Counted from the first letter of the stretch, positions 24,571 through 33,503 are shown. The stretch is 64,000 nucleotides of DNA from Halorubellus sp. JP-L1 (GCF_011440375.1 NZ_JAAOIR010000001.1:310001-374000); one strand, 5' to 3'. Numbers and translations: made by a program. The notes: a model not told the origin generated them from the sequence alone.

Positions 24571-25566
24571 ATGAGGACTTCGTCGTCGAAGACGCTCGTA
24601 GTAATTGCACTCGCAGGCTGCGCCGTCGTCGCACTCGCTGGCTGTAGCGCGCTCTCCGACAATCGTCAGACCCGGACCGCGCTCGACGTGAACGACTCCG
24701 AGTGCACCGCCCGGGAAGCCGTCCGGAACGGATCCGTCGTCGCGTTCGACGCTGCCCGCGACCACGCCCCCGACCCCGACGTCCTGGCGTCTGCGCACCG
24801 CCGCGCACTCGCGGAGCGCTCCTACACCGTCTCGATCAGTACTGAGATGACGAACCGGAGCGGTATCGTCGTCCGGTCCACCCGCACGTCGACGATTGCG
24901 AGCGACCACTCGCGGTACCGCACCGTCGCACACGCGAACTACAGCGACGATCGACAGTCCACCGTTCGGACGTACGCCAACGGAACGCACGTCTGGAAGC
25001 GGTACGTCGGCCCGAACACGGACGAGGTCAGGCTCCGTTCGTCCGTCGGCCAGGTCGTCCCCCCGGCGGCACAGAACGAGACCGGTATCGACGAGATCCT
25101 CGACGGCCTCTACGAGACCAACGTCACCGACGTCGTTCAGGTCGACGCCCCCCGTGCGGCCGTGGACGGGGACGTGTACAGGATGTACGCGAACGAGAGC
25201 GTTCGCGCCGGCACGACCGACGAGGACGTCGCGCACGCACTCACCGTCACCGAGTCCGGCCGCATCCTCACCTACGACTACCGATACGATACGCAAGACG
25301 TCGACGGACGGAACGTAACGGTCCACGTCCGCGTCGAGTTCCACGCCGTCGATGCGACGACCGTCACTCCCCCCGAGTGGGTGCCCGAGAACGCCACCGA
25401 TGCGGACGCAACCGATGCGAACGTCACAAATGCGGACGCCACCGATGCGGACTACTCTCGCCGAACCTCGATTACTGGATTCGACGCCCGTACGTCCCAT
25501 TCCACGGGTTTCGAGCGCTCTCGTCCCGGAACTGCTCCTCGACCGAGACCGACTGTTTTCGTATAG
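24571..25566 (+). CDS. Lipoprotein of unknown function (paralogue 2)
   Basis: 331 residues. Signal peptide and lipobox: MRTSSSKTLVVIALAGCAVV then ALAGC. It shares with the preceding gene the order VVAFDAARDHAPDPDVLASAHRRAL, SYTVSISTEM, YANGTHVWKR, TNVTDVVQVD, TVTESGRILTYDYRY and TPPEWVPENAT, so the pair arose by tandem duplication. After NAT there is a short degenerate repeat (DADATDANVTNADATDAD) and a basic Arg/Pro/Ser tail unlike the acidic rest, which may be a frame-shifted or recently acquired end. CTTATC upstream (near 24530) could be its promoter. Surface location is inferred from lipidation and sequons. Confidence 0.68.
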   Translation: MRTSSSKTLVVIALAGCAVVALAGCSALSDNRQTRTALDVNDSECTAREAVRNGSVVAFDAARDHAPDPDVLASAHRRALAERSYTVSISTEMTNRSGIVVRSTRTSTIASDHSRYRTVAHANYSDDRQSTVRTYANGTHVWKRYVGPNTDEVRLRSSVGQVVPPAAQNETGIDEILDGLYETNVTDVVQVDAPRAAVDGDVYRMYANESVRAGTTDEDVAHALTVTESGRILTYDYRYDTQDVDGRNVTVHVRVEFHAVDATTVTPPEWVPENATDADATDANVTNADATDADYSRRTSITGFDARTSHSTGFERSRPGTAPRPRPTVFV

Positions 25567-25603
25567 CGGAATATGGTTTACGAGACTGGCTTCGGACGCA
25601 CTA

Positions 25604-26680
25604 TTACTCTAAGATCGAATAAATATTCGACTCGTAGACGTCCCTGATTCGGGATCCCCAGTCGTGCGTGTAGGTGTCGATGACGTCGCTCGCGACGTCC
25701 CCGCGGAGGTACTTCACGACGCCGCGGTCGCCGGTGCGGTCCCGGAGGTGCGTGGTGAAGAAGTGCCGGAAGTAGTGGGGAGTGACGTTTTCGCTCGCCC
25801 CGCCACCGGTCCGGTACCAGCCTGCGTCCCTGGCGTGCCTGGTGACGAACGACCGGACGCCGGACGCGGTCAGTCGAGCGCCCCAGTCCTGGCTCGTGTC
25901 GACGAACAGCGGCTCTGCGGGCGACCTGGCGTCCGGTCGAATCGCGAGCCAGGCCGCCAGTACCCGCTCGAGTTCCGCGTCGACGGGCACCACGGTGTCG
26001 CGCTTTCGCTTGTTGGATTCGTATCGCTCCTCGCCGTTCACGACCGCCCCACGAACGGGTTCCGCCGGAACGAAGATCGACGCCCCGCGACCCTGGAGGT
26101 GAACGCGCGGTTCGACGTCGAACGCCGCTCTCGCGTCCGAATCCGGCAGGTGGAGGTCGCGCAGGTCTAGGTTACAGCACTCGCCGACGCGCAGCCCCGT
26201 CTTCAGGAGCGTCACGACGACGGCTCGTTCCAGCGGATGCCGGATGCCCTGCACGAACCCGCGGACGTCCGCCAGGGAGAGGTCGCGTCGCGTCGGATCC
26301 GGGTCGATCGCCTCGTCCATCTCCTCGACGACGAGCGACATCGGGTTCTCCGCGAGCTCGCCGACCTGACTCATGTACGCGTAGAACCGATGGACGTAGG
26401 ACGCGTAGGACGCGACCGTACTCGGTGCGCGTTCGTTGCGCATCTCGTGCACCCACGCCATGCACTCGCGACGATCCGCACTCGACGGTGTCGCGGCCTC
26501 GCCGCCTGGGCCGCGCTCGGGGTTCGCGAGGAACGCCTCGAACTCCCGCAGGACGCGCTCGTAGGACGCACGCGTCCGTTCGGACTTCCCGTGGAAGCGC
26601 TGATCCTCGAGGTATCGGTCGATGAGGTCCTGCTCGCCCGCCGCAGCGTCCGGATCCGCGTCCGCGTTCGTCTCGCTCAT
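25604..26680 (-). CDS. Tyrosine recombinase / integrase (XerC/D-like)
   Basis: 358 residues. Residues ~15-115 are the SAM-like core-binding domain (RYLEDQRFHGKSERTRASYERVLREFEAFL). The catalytic domain contains Arg164 in KTGLRVGE, a Lys in SNKRKRDTVVP (224-228), HYFRH with His302 and Arg305, and Tyr337 in IDTYTHDW. The usual second-box LGH is replaced by LRGD, as in several haloarchaeal integrases. It overlaps the upstream DUF5805-like gene by 4 nt (ATGA). Such gene pairs are common as single-copy residents of haloarchaeal chromosomes, so it need not be an active mobile element; no convincing attachment sites were found. A gene-poor, AT-richer region lies on its upstream side. Confidence 0.88.
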   Translation of the reverse strand: MSETNADADPDAAAGEQDLIDRYLEDQRFHGKSERTRASYERVLREFEAFLANPERGPGGEAATPSSADRRECMAWVHEMRNERAPSTVASYASYVHRFYAYMSQVGELAENPMSLVVEEMDEAIDPDPTRRDLSLADVRGFVQGIRHPLERAVVVTLLKTGLRVGECCNLDLRDLHLPDSDARAAFDVEPRVHLQGRGASIFVPAEPVRGAVVNGEERYESNKRKRDTVVPVDAELERVLAAWLAIRPDARSPAEPLFVDTSQDWGARLTASGVRSFVTRHARDAGWYRTGGGASENVTPHYFRHFFTTHLRDRTGDRGVVKYLRGDVASDVIDTYTHDWGSRIRDVYESNIYSILE

Positions 26681-27135
26681 TCCTCGATCGCCCCGGAACC
26701 GCCGGTTCGGTCGCTCGCGACGGCCTGGTAGCCGCCGTTTCGGCCGCTGTACACTACTCGATTGTCCGCCTGAAGCGCCTGGAGCGCGTCCTCGAGCCGG
26801 GTTTCGACGTCGTCGGTGACTGCCTCAAGGAGCTCGTCCCACGACCGTGTCTCTTCGCGGAGGAGTTCGAAGACGCGGTCCTCGAACTCGCTCCCGTCAC
26901 CGGCGTCGCTGCCGTCGCCGTCGTCCGGAGTCGAACGCCCCTCGCCCGTCCCCTGGTCGCCGTCGCGTTCGGGGAACGGGTCGACCGCGAAGTCTCGCCG
27001 TCCGGCCTGCACCATCGTCCGGACGTACTCGCTCTGACTCATCCCGAGGGCCTGGGCGTGTGCCACCCACTCGTCTTTCTGGTAGCGCGGGACGTACGTC
27101 TTCACGACCGTCCGGTCGACGTCGGGTTCACTCAT
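26677..27135 (-). CDS. DUF5805-like DNA-binding partner of the integrase
   Basis: 152 residues from ATG 27135 (MSEPDVDRTVVKTYVPRYQKDE). The N-terminal ~50 residues look like a ribbon-helix-helix unit: a short strand with VVKTYVPRYQK, then helices in EWVAHAQALGMSQSEYVRTMVQAGR. An acidic Gly/Asp linker follows, then a winged-helix-like C-terminus (RVFELLREETRSWDELLEAVTDDVETRLEDALQALQADNRVVY). The stop overlaps the integrase ATG, indicating joint expression. It is likely to be a transcription regulator or recombination accessory factor. Family naming is from memory of similar haloarchaeal proteins and moderately certain. Confidence 0.65.
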   Translation of the reverse strand: MSEPDVDRTVVKTYVPRYQKDEWVAHAQALGMSQSEYVRTMVQAGRRDFAVDPFPERDGDQGTGEGRSTPDDGDGSDAGDGSEFEDRVFELLREETRSWDELLEAVTDDVETRLEDALQALQADNRVVYSGRNGGYQAVASDRTGGSGAIEE

Positions 27136-27164
27136 CGCGCTCACCCCGCGGGATCGAACCCGGT

Positions 27165-27199
27165 TTCGAGCCCGCAACCCCTGGGGTTCGGGCCTCGAA
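27165..27199. other. Long inverted repeat upstream of the integrase module
   Basis: The 35-bp stretch runs TTCGAGCCCGCAACCCC - T - GGGGTTCGGGCCTCGAA. The two 17-nt arms match over their whole length, apart from one extra base in each that forms a bulge. The core AACCCCTGGGGTT is a perfect palindrome. It lies 30 bp upstream of the DUF5805-like start codon. It could be an operator for that DNA-binding protein or a hairpin in its 5' region. Confidence 0.6.
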
Positions 27200-28222
27200 G
27201 ACGGGGTTGCACGAACGGGGGTTCCAGGGGGCCGATTGGAGCCCATACCGTCCGTCGAACACGCCATCGTACCCGTCGGTCGCGAACGGACACGCTGCAC
27301 CCTGCTCGAGGCCGACTGGACCCCACCGAAACGGCAGGTCCGGACTATTATCTGTATCTGATAGTTCGATCCCCCACCCACGAGGACGTCCACGTTCGGT
27401 CACGCTCGACCCCTCGAACCCCACCCACAAGTATCTAATGCCACAGTAAGAGATAAAAGACCTTATGCTCGCTGTTGGCACCAGAAACACCACCGGCAGA
27501 GTGCAACATCTCTTGCTGTAGCACTGCTATCTTGGCGTTGTGGTGCCGCTATAGCGGATATTAATATCGGTCGTGGCGTGTCTGCGTGGCCCTATTCAGC
27601 GCCGGGTCTGCACGGACGGGATGCACTCTCCCCTCTCAGCTCGCGGACTGGATTCATAACGAATCAGATATCTCGACCGACTACGGTGTCGACTCTGCAT
27701 GGCCCACGTCCGGATATGGGGCCTCGGGATTTCAGGGAGACTTGGGTCGTAGAGTGGCGGGCGTGGTACTTCAAGAATCGAGGTCCTCGACCTGCGAATG
27801 CGTTGCACCGAACGAGGGGGCCAGAGGCGGTTCAGGGATGCCGTTGGCAAGAAGTCTCCCGACCATCCCATCGACCCCGTTCAAACGCGCTGCCGGGCCT
27901 TTCAGGCCCGGTTCTATCGGTCGTCCGCCTGGGGCAGCGGCGGCGACGACACATCTGTGATCGTTCGCGATGTGGTTCCGTCGAGTCCGCTCGTCTCTTG
28001 TCGGGTTCGTTCGGCCCCTGTCGAGTCCGCTCGACTGGTATATCTGAAGGTGAGGTCGGGTTGTCGTGGATTCTTGCAGCGACCGGACGGTCCACACGCC
28101 CCTCGTAAATCCCATACTGCTATATCTTCCAGCACGTCCTGGGGGCGGGTGTGCCCGTCGAACCCCATCGAGACGAGTATCGCCTGCAGCATCTTTATCT
28201 GCGAATTCTGGGACGATTCTAT
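27200..28222. other. Gene-poor interval of about 1 kb
   Basis: No reading frame here has the acidic composition or length of a haloarchaeal gene. A 124-codon frame from GTG 27586 has a TATA-like box (ATATTAATATC) at suitable distance, but its product is Ser/Gly/Pro/Arg-rich and unlike its neighbours. The section 27400-27570 is markedly AT-richer. Visible structure: a strong hairpin at 27893-27911, the 13-bp direct repeat TCGAGTCCGCTCG at 27981-27993 and 28021-28033 (exactly 40 bp apart), and promoter-like ATATCTTCC/CTATATG elements before the next gene. It may be decayed element DNA or encode an untranslated RNA. Confidence 0.5.
27893..27911. terminator. Perfect GC hairpin in the gene-poor interval
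   Basis: CCGGGCC-TTTCA-GGCCCGG forms a 7-bp uninterrupted GC stem with a 5-nt loop. No T run follows on either strand, so it may be a terminator, part of a structured RNA, or neither. Confidence 0.4.
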
Positions 28223-29506
28223 ATGGCGACCCAGCCGCCGTTCCCGCTCGACCGACGCCGACTCGGATGGTGGCTCGTCGGCGCCTTCGTCGCAGCCATC
28301 GTCGTCCTGTTTCTCTACTCGTTCGTCGGGACGTTCGTCTTCGGCCTCTTCGTCTACTACGGAGCGCTCCCGATCTTCCAGCACCTCACGGACGCACTCG
28401 ACTCGCGCGACCTCGCCGCGACGGTGACGCTCCTGTTCATCGTCATCCCGACGCTTTCGATCATCGCCTACGCCGGCTACGTCGCGTACACCGAGATCGC
28501 CGCCACGCTCGGCCCGGACGCCGTTTCCCTCCTCCTGGACCGGATCCCCGGCAACCAACAGTCCGTCGCCGACGCCCTCCAGAGCATCCCGAGCACCCTC
28601 CAGCGCGTCGACCAACTGTCACAGGTCCAGGAAGGCCTCAACGCGGTGCTCGGCCCGCTCGCGATACTCTCGAACGTCCTCCTCCACTTCACGCTCGCGT
28701 TGACGTTCGCGTTCTTCCTCTACCGGGACGGGGACCGCGTTCGGGAGTGGTTCACGACCGAAGTCGGCGGCCGCGACACCGCCGCGTACTCCTTCGTCTC
28801 CGGCATCGACGCCGACCTCGAGGTCGTCTACTTCGGGAACGTCCTCACAGTCATCTCCGTCGCGATCGCCGCCATCCTCATGTACAACGGCTACAACCTG
28901 ATCGCGCCGTCGGCCGTCGCCCTCCCGTTCCCGACGCTCCTCGGGCTCCTCACCGGCCTCGCCACGTTCGTGCCGCTCGTCGTCGGGAAGCTCGTGTACG
29001 TCCCGGCGGCCGCGTTCCTCGGCTGGCAGGCAGCGAGAGCCGACGGCGCCCTCCTCGTATACCCCCTCGGGTTCCTCGTCGCGTCGTTCCTCGTCCTCGA
29101 CATCGTCCCGCAGTCGATCGTCCGACCGTACATCTCCGGACAGAGCCTCCACAAGGGCGCAGTCCTGTTCGCGTACATCCTGGGCACGGCGTTGTTCGGC
29201 TGGTACGGCCTGTTCCTCGGCCCGTTCTTCCTCGTCGTCGTCGTCCAGTTCGCGAACGTCATCCTCGGCGACCTCCTCAACGGACTGCCGTTCTCCCCGC
29301 AGCCGACGGACGCGATGACGCTCGGCACTGACCCCGAAGGTGCGAGAACCGAAACGCCGGACGCGGCGTCCGGCGCGGAGGCACCGTACGACGCCGACGA
29401 GACGCCCGACGCCACCGCGGACGCGACCGACGAGACACGGCCCGAACCCGGCGACACGGGTGACGACTCCCCCAGAGATGGCGACGAGCACGCCAGCGAC
29501 GGGTGA
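28223..29506 (+). CDS. AI-2E family transporter (first of two)
   Basis: 427 residues from ATG 28223, preceded by TATATG-type promoter sequence. About eight membrane segments, with the family's paired N-terminal helices (LVGAFVAAIVVLFLYSFVGTFVFGLFVYYGALPIF), a cytoplasmic/amphipathic middle region (SVADALQSIPSTLQRVDQLSQVQE), and the C-terminal block PTLLGLLTGLATFVPLVVGK...YPLGFLVASFLVLDIVPQSIVRPYISG. The last ~65 residues are an acidic Thr/Asp/Ala tail. AI-2E (PerM) proteins export small molecules or act as Na+/H+ antiporters in halophiles. A second, tail-less paralogue lies at 42691-43695. Confidence 0.85.
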   Translation: MATQPPFPLDRRRLGWWLVGAFVAAIVVLFLYSFVGTFVFGLFVYYGALPIFQHLTDALDSRDLAATVTLLFIVIPTLSIIAYAGYVAYTEIAATLGPDAVSLLLDRIPGNQQSVADALQSIPSTLQRVDQLSQVQEGLNAVLGPLAILSNVLLHFTLALTFAFFLYRDGDRVREWFTTEVGGRDTAAYSFVSGIDADLEVVYFGNVLTVISVAIAAILMYNGYNLIAPSAVALPFPTLLGLLTGLATFVPLVVGKLVYVPAAAFLGWQAARADGALLVYPLGFLVASFLVLDIVPQSIVRPYISGQSLHKGAVLFAYILGTALFGWYGLFLGPFFLVVVVQFANVILGDLLNGLPFSPQPTDAMTLGTDPEGARTETPDAASGAEAPYDADETPDATADATDETRPEPGDTGDDSPRDGDEHASDG

Positions 29507-29601
29507 CCGTGCGTGCGCGTCGGAATCCTTCGAGGCAGTAGCTCGAGGTAGAGGTACTGAGACGGGCTCGGTCAGGGTCGAGGAGTCGATAGCGCAGGCG
29601 G

Positions 29602-30507
29602 CTACTGGACGACGAGTTCGGAGTCGAGGTCGGACGTCTCGAACAGGTCGATGGCGCGCTCGGCGGCGTCGTCGGTCTCGGCCGTGTTCGCCATCAGGAC
29701 GGTCTCGCTCGGGAACAGGCGCTCGCCGAGTTCGAGGCCGTGGTCGCGCGCAGTCGACCCGCTCATCGTGAGGTAGACGCCGAGGCCGGACGCCGCGATG
29801 GCGGCCTCCTCCTCCCGGTCTTCGGCGGCGTACGTGAACGTCAGGTCCTCGACGACGTCCGTCCCGAGCACGGCCTCGACGAGGCGCTCGTAGCGCGGCG
29901 AGATGCAGAGGTCGCCCGCGTAGTCCGCGAGGAACTCGCGGTCGAGCGGCGACCCGCCGCCGGCGTCGATGGCGTCGGGCGTCCCCATCAGCGTGTGGTA
30001 GACGGTGTCGCCGAGGCCAGTGACGACGCGGACGTCCGTGTCGTGCGGGTCGATGCGTTCGTTCACGCCGGAGAGATCCTCGAGTGGGTCGGCGGTCAGG
30101 CCGACGACCTCCTCGAGGACGAGGTCGGCGCTGTCGAACCCGAGCGCGAACGAGTGCGTGCGCAGCGACCGGAACGGCTCCTCGCGACCGACCAGTCGAA
30201 TCCGGAGGTCGTCGGTCGCGAACGTCACGCTGTCGAACACGACGCGACGCGGGAATCCCTCGCGGTCGTCCCGGAGGAGCGTGTACTCGGGCGCCGTCGC
30301 CGACTCGATGTCGCTGTACGCCCGCAGGCGCTGATACACGTCGCGATGCTCGCGCTTGGCGCCCTTCGTGATCGCTTTCTCGTAGCGGAGCGTCGAGATC
30401 ACGTCGTCGGCGAGGTCGGTGTCGCCGGTCCGGGCCGCGAGCCGCTCCAGGACGGCCTCGAGTGGCCGTCCCTTGCGCGGGACCGCGACGGAGACGGTCG
30501 CTGTCAT
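29602..30507 (-). CDS. HisG-like (ATP phosphoribosyltransferase family) protein of uncertain function
   Basis: 301 residues (an immediately preceding GTG could add one Met). The start VSVAVPRKGRPLEAVLERLAARTG recalls HisG (VPNKGR), and near the end SGLGVYLTMSGSTARDHGLELGERLFPSETVLMANTAE closely follows the HisG phosphoribosyl-binding block (SSGTTLRANGL..IE.I..S.A.LIAN). The middle is more divergent: KAITKGAKREHRDVYQRLRAYSDIESATAPEYTLLRDDREGFPRRVV. No his genes adjoin it (hisC is 11 kb away). It may be a paralogue of HisG that changed function rather than the first histidine enzyme. Confidence 0.55.
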   Translation of the reverse strand: MTATVSVAVPRKGRPLEAVLERLAARTGDTDLADDVISTLRYEKAITKGAKREHRDVYQRLRAYSDIESATAPEYTLLRDDREGFPRRVVFDSVTFATDDLRIRLVGREEPFRSLRTHSFALGFDSADLVLEEVVGLTADPLEDLSGVNERIDPHDTDVRVVTGLGDTVYHTLMGTPDAIDAGGGSPLDREFLADYAGDLCISPRYERLVEAVLGTDVVEDLTFTYAAEDREEEAAIAASGLGVYLTMSGSTARDHGLELGERLFPSETVLMANTAETDDAAERAIDLFETSDLDSELVVQ

Positions 30508-30600
30508 CACTCGTGAGGTATCGGCTCGACTGTAAACAGATTGCGTTTCCCGCGCGAACCGCCGCGAGTCGAGTACGGGGAGACCGGTCGACGGCGACCG

Positions 30601-32451
30601 CTAGGAGAACATCTCGCCGAGCTGGTCGCGCCACTCCTGGATCTCGGAGACGTCCTCGTCGAGCGCCTCGACGTCGTCGCGGAGTTCGTCGACGTCGTCG
30701 TCGAGTTCGGTGACGTCGCCTTCGACGTCGGCGACGCGGTCGGTGAACTGGTCGACGTGGTCGTCGACGGTCGTCTCGAGGTCCGAGACCTGGGTCTCGA
30801 CGGCGTCGACGTCGGCGGACAGGTCGTCGGTGGTCGCTTCGAGGTCGTCGGCGGTCGCTTCGAGTTGGTCGGCCGTCGTCTCGAACTCGCTGGCGGTCGC
30901 TTCGAGGTCGTCTTCGAGGGCGTTCACGTCCGCGTCGAGGGCGTTCAGCCGGTCGTGGGCTTCCGCGCTCTCGTCGCCGAGTTCGTCGACGTCCGTCTCG
31001 ATGGATTCGATGGCTTCGTCGTGCTCGCCGACGGCGCCCTGGATGGACTGGACGTCGTCGCGGAGCGCGCTCACCTCGTCGCTGTACTCCTCCAAGAGCT
31101 GCTGGGCGGTGCCCTCGTCGTCGAGGAACTCCTCCAGCGCGGTCGTGTACGCGGCGATCTCCTCGACGCGGGACTGGAGGTGTTCGACCTTTGCGACGTC
31201 GGGGCCGTCGACGTCGACGTCGAGGGCCTCCCGGAGTCGCGTGCGGGTCTCCTCGTCGACGTCGCCCGCTTCGAGTTCGTCCGCGAGCGCGCTCGCGACG
31301 GACTCCGGGGTCGCGTCGGCCGCCTCGGGCTCCTCGCTCGCGGCGCTCTCGTCGGTATCGGGCGTGACCGCGTCCCGGATGACGGCGAGGTCGTCCTCGT
31401 CGAGGTCGTCCTCGCGTACTTGGGCGGCGAGCGCCGCGGCCGCGTCCACCGGTTCCTCGTCACCGGTCTCGGGTTCGGCGTCGGTCTCGGAGACGGAATC
31501 CGCCCCGGGTTCGGCGGCCAACTCGGCCGGCTCGTCCGCCTCGACGGTTTCTTCGACGTCGGAGTCGAGGCCGTCGTCGGCGTCCTCTTCGCCCTCGGCG
31601 GCGGCACGTTCGGCTTCATCGTCCATTTCCTCGTCCGCCTCGGAGTCGCCGAGGTCCAGATCTTCGTCGGGTTCGGAGTCGCCGAGGTCCAGATCTTCGT
31701 CGGGTTCGGAGTCGCCGAGGTCCAGATCTTCGTCGGTCTCGGAGTCGCCGAGGTCGAGGTCGTCGTCCGACTCGGATTCGTCGGAGTCGTCGATGTCCAG
31801 TTCGATCTCGGGCTCGTCGTCGCCCGCGGTTTCGTCGGCGTCGGCCGCCGAATCGTCGCCGGCGTCCAGTTGCTCCTCGGCACTCCCCAGGTCCAGGTCG
31901 ATCGCGGAGGCCTGCTCGTCGTCGCTGTCGGCTGCTTCCTCGTCGGCGTCGTCCTCGAGGCCGGGGACGGAGTCGCTCTCTCCCGCGATCATGTCCTTGA
32001 CGACCTGGTTCGAGTCGTCGCCGACGATGTCGTCGATCGCGTTCTCCTCGGCCGCCTCGCCGTCGTCGGCGGCGTCCTCGGCGTCGGCGTCGACCTCCGT
32101 CACCGTCGGTTCGGTGAGGAACTGGGGGACGTCGCCCTGGGACTCGATGCGGATGCCGTAGACGGTGACGACCTCCTCGCCGGGTTCGATCGTGCGCTCG
32201 TACTCGACGTGGTGGTCCTGGAACGCCGTCCAGCTGTCGCTGTCGTAATCCGGGTGGAAGCCCACGCCGTCCATCGGGAAGTCCGACGGGATGTCCTCGT
32301 GGACGCGGACGGTCACGGCTTCGTCGCGGTTCGACGTGATGGAGAATCGAATCGCGGGTACGGGGAACTCGTCTGCCGCGAACGACTTCTCGACGGCGAT
32401 GCCATCCGCGGACACCGCCACCGTGTCGTCCGGGTCGACCTGACTACTCAT
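30601..32451 (-). CDS. Large acidic coiled-coil protein
   Basis: 616 residues from ATG 32451. Residues ~1-115 form a beta-rich domain (VEKSFAADEFPVPAIRFSITSNRDEAVTVRVHEDIP, then EPGEEVVTVYGIRIE), perhaps Ig-like. About 120-~410 are extremely acidic low complexity, including NAIDDIVGDDSNQVVKDMIAG and four 11-residue repeats of DLDLGDSEPDE. The C-terminal ~200 residues are a long heptad coiled coil (ALDADVNALEDDLEATASEFETTADQLEATADDLEATTDD...). It has no signal peptide or membrane segment. The combination suggests a cytoplasmic scaffold that oligomerises. It shares an IDDI-type motif with acidic proteins at 56-60 kb. Function unknown. Confidence 0.7.
   Translation of the reverse strand: MSSQVDPDDTVAVSADGIAVEKSFAADEFPVPAIRFSITSNRDEAVTVRVHEDIPSDFPMDGVGFHPDYDSDSWTAFQDHHVEYERTIEPGEEVVTVYGIRIESQGDVPQFLTEPTVTEVDADAEDAADDGEAAEENAIDDIVGDDSNQVVKDMIAGESDSVPGLEDDADEEAADSDDEQASAIDLDLGSAEEQLDAGDDSAADADETAGDDEPEIELDIDDSDESESDDDLDLGDSETDEDLDLGDSEPDEDLDLGDSEPDEDLDLGDSEADEEMDDEAERAAAEGEEDADDGLDSDVEETVEADEPAELAAEPGADSVSETDAEPETGDEEPVDAAAALAAQVREDDLDEDDLAVIRDAVTPDTDESAASEEPEAADATPESVASALADELEAGDVDEETRTRLREALDVDVDGPDVAKVEHLQSRVEEIAAYTTALEEFLDDEGTAQQLLEEYSDEVSALRDDVQSIQGAVGEHDEAIESIETDVDELGDESAEAHDRLNALDADVNALEDDLEATASEFETTADQLEATADDLEATTDDLSADVDAVETQVSDLETTVDDHVDQFTDRVADVEGDVTELDDDVDELRDDVEALDEDVSEIQEWRDQLGEMFS
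31642..31773. repeat. 33-bp tandem repeat inside the coiled-coil protein gene
   Basis: Units at 31642-31674, 31675-31707 and 31708-31740 are nearly identical; 31741-31773 is a diverged fourth. On the minus strand each encodes an 11-residue acidic unit DLDLGDSEPDE (or close variant). The length is a multiple of three, so expansion and contraction keep the frame. Confidence 0.93.
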
Positions 32452-32669
32452 ACCCCAACCGTATCCACAGCACCACCATAAAGGAAACGGGGGTCGAGGG
32501 TGGCGTGTTGACGCGTGTCGTCCCACCCGTGCTTTCGCTGGAGTATGCATCGACTACGCGTTGCATGGGGACCGCCGGCAGCCGGTCGGTCAGGCGGTCG
32601 GGCTGGCGGTCGACGGGTCTCGGGGTCGAGACCCAACGCTCTTGACGCGGCCACGCGGAGGCTTCGAGT

Positions 32670-33503
32670 ATGACAGCGAGCGACTGGAGCGACTGGCTGC
32701 CGCGCGCGATCGCCGACGCCGACCCCGACGGCGTCGCGGTCTGGTACCTCGGCTGTAACGGCTTCGTCCTGAAGGGCGCCGAGGGAACGACGCTGTTCGT
32801 CGACCCGTACGTCGGCCTGGGCGACCCGCCGCGGACGATCCGCATGATTCCCGTTCCCTTCGACCCCGCGGACGTCGAGGTCGCCGACGCGGTGCTGGCG
32901 ACCCACGAGCACACCGACCACGTCCACGGGCCCTCGCAGGCACCCATCCTCGCGAACACCGGCGCGAGCATGTACGCGCCCGCGGACAGCCTCGCGGTCG
33001 CCCGCGAGGACGAGGACTGGCCCGCCAACTACGACGTGGACGACGACCAGTTCTCGGAAGTCGACGTCGGCGACACCTTCGACGTCGGCGAGTTCACCGT
33101 CCACGTCGAGGTCGCGCACGACCCGGACGCCACCCAGCCAGTGAGTTACGTGATCGAGCACGACGCCGGGACGTTCTTCCACGGCGGCGACACCAAGCCC
33201 AGCGACGAGTTCGAGCGCGTCGGCGACGCGTACGACGTCGACCTGGGCGTGCTCGCGTTCGGCACCGTCGGCCAGATCCCGGACAAGGAGACGCGCGAAC
33301 CGAAGCGCACGCGCTGGTACAACGACGAGAACCAGGTGATCGAAGCCGCGAACGACCTCCAGATCGACCGCCTCCTCCCGAGTCACTGGGACATGTGGAA
33401 GGGCCTCACGGGTGACCCGACGGTGCTCCACAGGCACGCGAACTCCTTCGCGTACCCGCGCTCGCTCGAAATCGCGGAGATCGGCGACCGCGTCGACCTG
33501 TAG
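32670..33503 (+). CDS. UlaG-like metallo-beta-lactamase-fold hydrolase
   Basis: 277 residues. The metal site THEHTDHVHG (His79, His81, Asp83, His84) and later VAHDPD, FFHGGDTKPSDEF (Asp ligand) and PSHWDMWKG (C-terminal His) follow the L-ascorbate-6-phosphate lactonase UlaG pattern. WYLGCNGFVLKGAEGTTLFVDPYVG is the UlaG-type beginning. In UlaG relatives the enzyme opens lactones or acts as an RNase-like hydrolase; no sugar-phosphate system is next to it, so the substrate is unknown. It is divergent from the coiled-coil protein gene with a ~220-nt gap. Confidence 0.85.
   Translation: MTASDWSDWLPRAIADADPDGVAVWYLGCNGFVLKGAEGTTLFVDPYVGLGDPPRTIRMIPVPFDPADVEVADAVLATHEHTDHVHGPSQAPILANTGASMYAPADSLAVAREDEDWPANYDVDDDQFSEVDVGDTFDVGEFTVHVEVAHDPDATQPVSYVIEHDAGTFFHGGDTKPSDEFERVGDAYDVDLGVLAFGTVGQIPDKETREPKRTRWYNDENQVIEAANDLQIDRLLPSHWDMWKGLTGDPTVLHRHANSFAYPRSLEIAEIGDRVDL

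Noticed and set aside
27138-27160. tRNA remnant or attachment site (on the minus strand CGGGTTCGATCCCG resembles a T arm)
   Set aside because: No acceptor stem, anticodon arm or 3' partner is found around it; the match is limited to the T-arm-like palindrome.
27893-27911. SRP RNA or RNase P RNA in the gene-poor interval
   Set aside because: None of the conserved sequence blocks of those RNAs could be seen around the hairpin.
27586-27960. 124-codon frame with a TATA-like box in the gene-poor interval
   Set aside because: The product is Ser/Gly/Pro/Arg-rich, not acidic, has no recognisable motif, and the frame has no support beyond promoter spacing.
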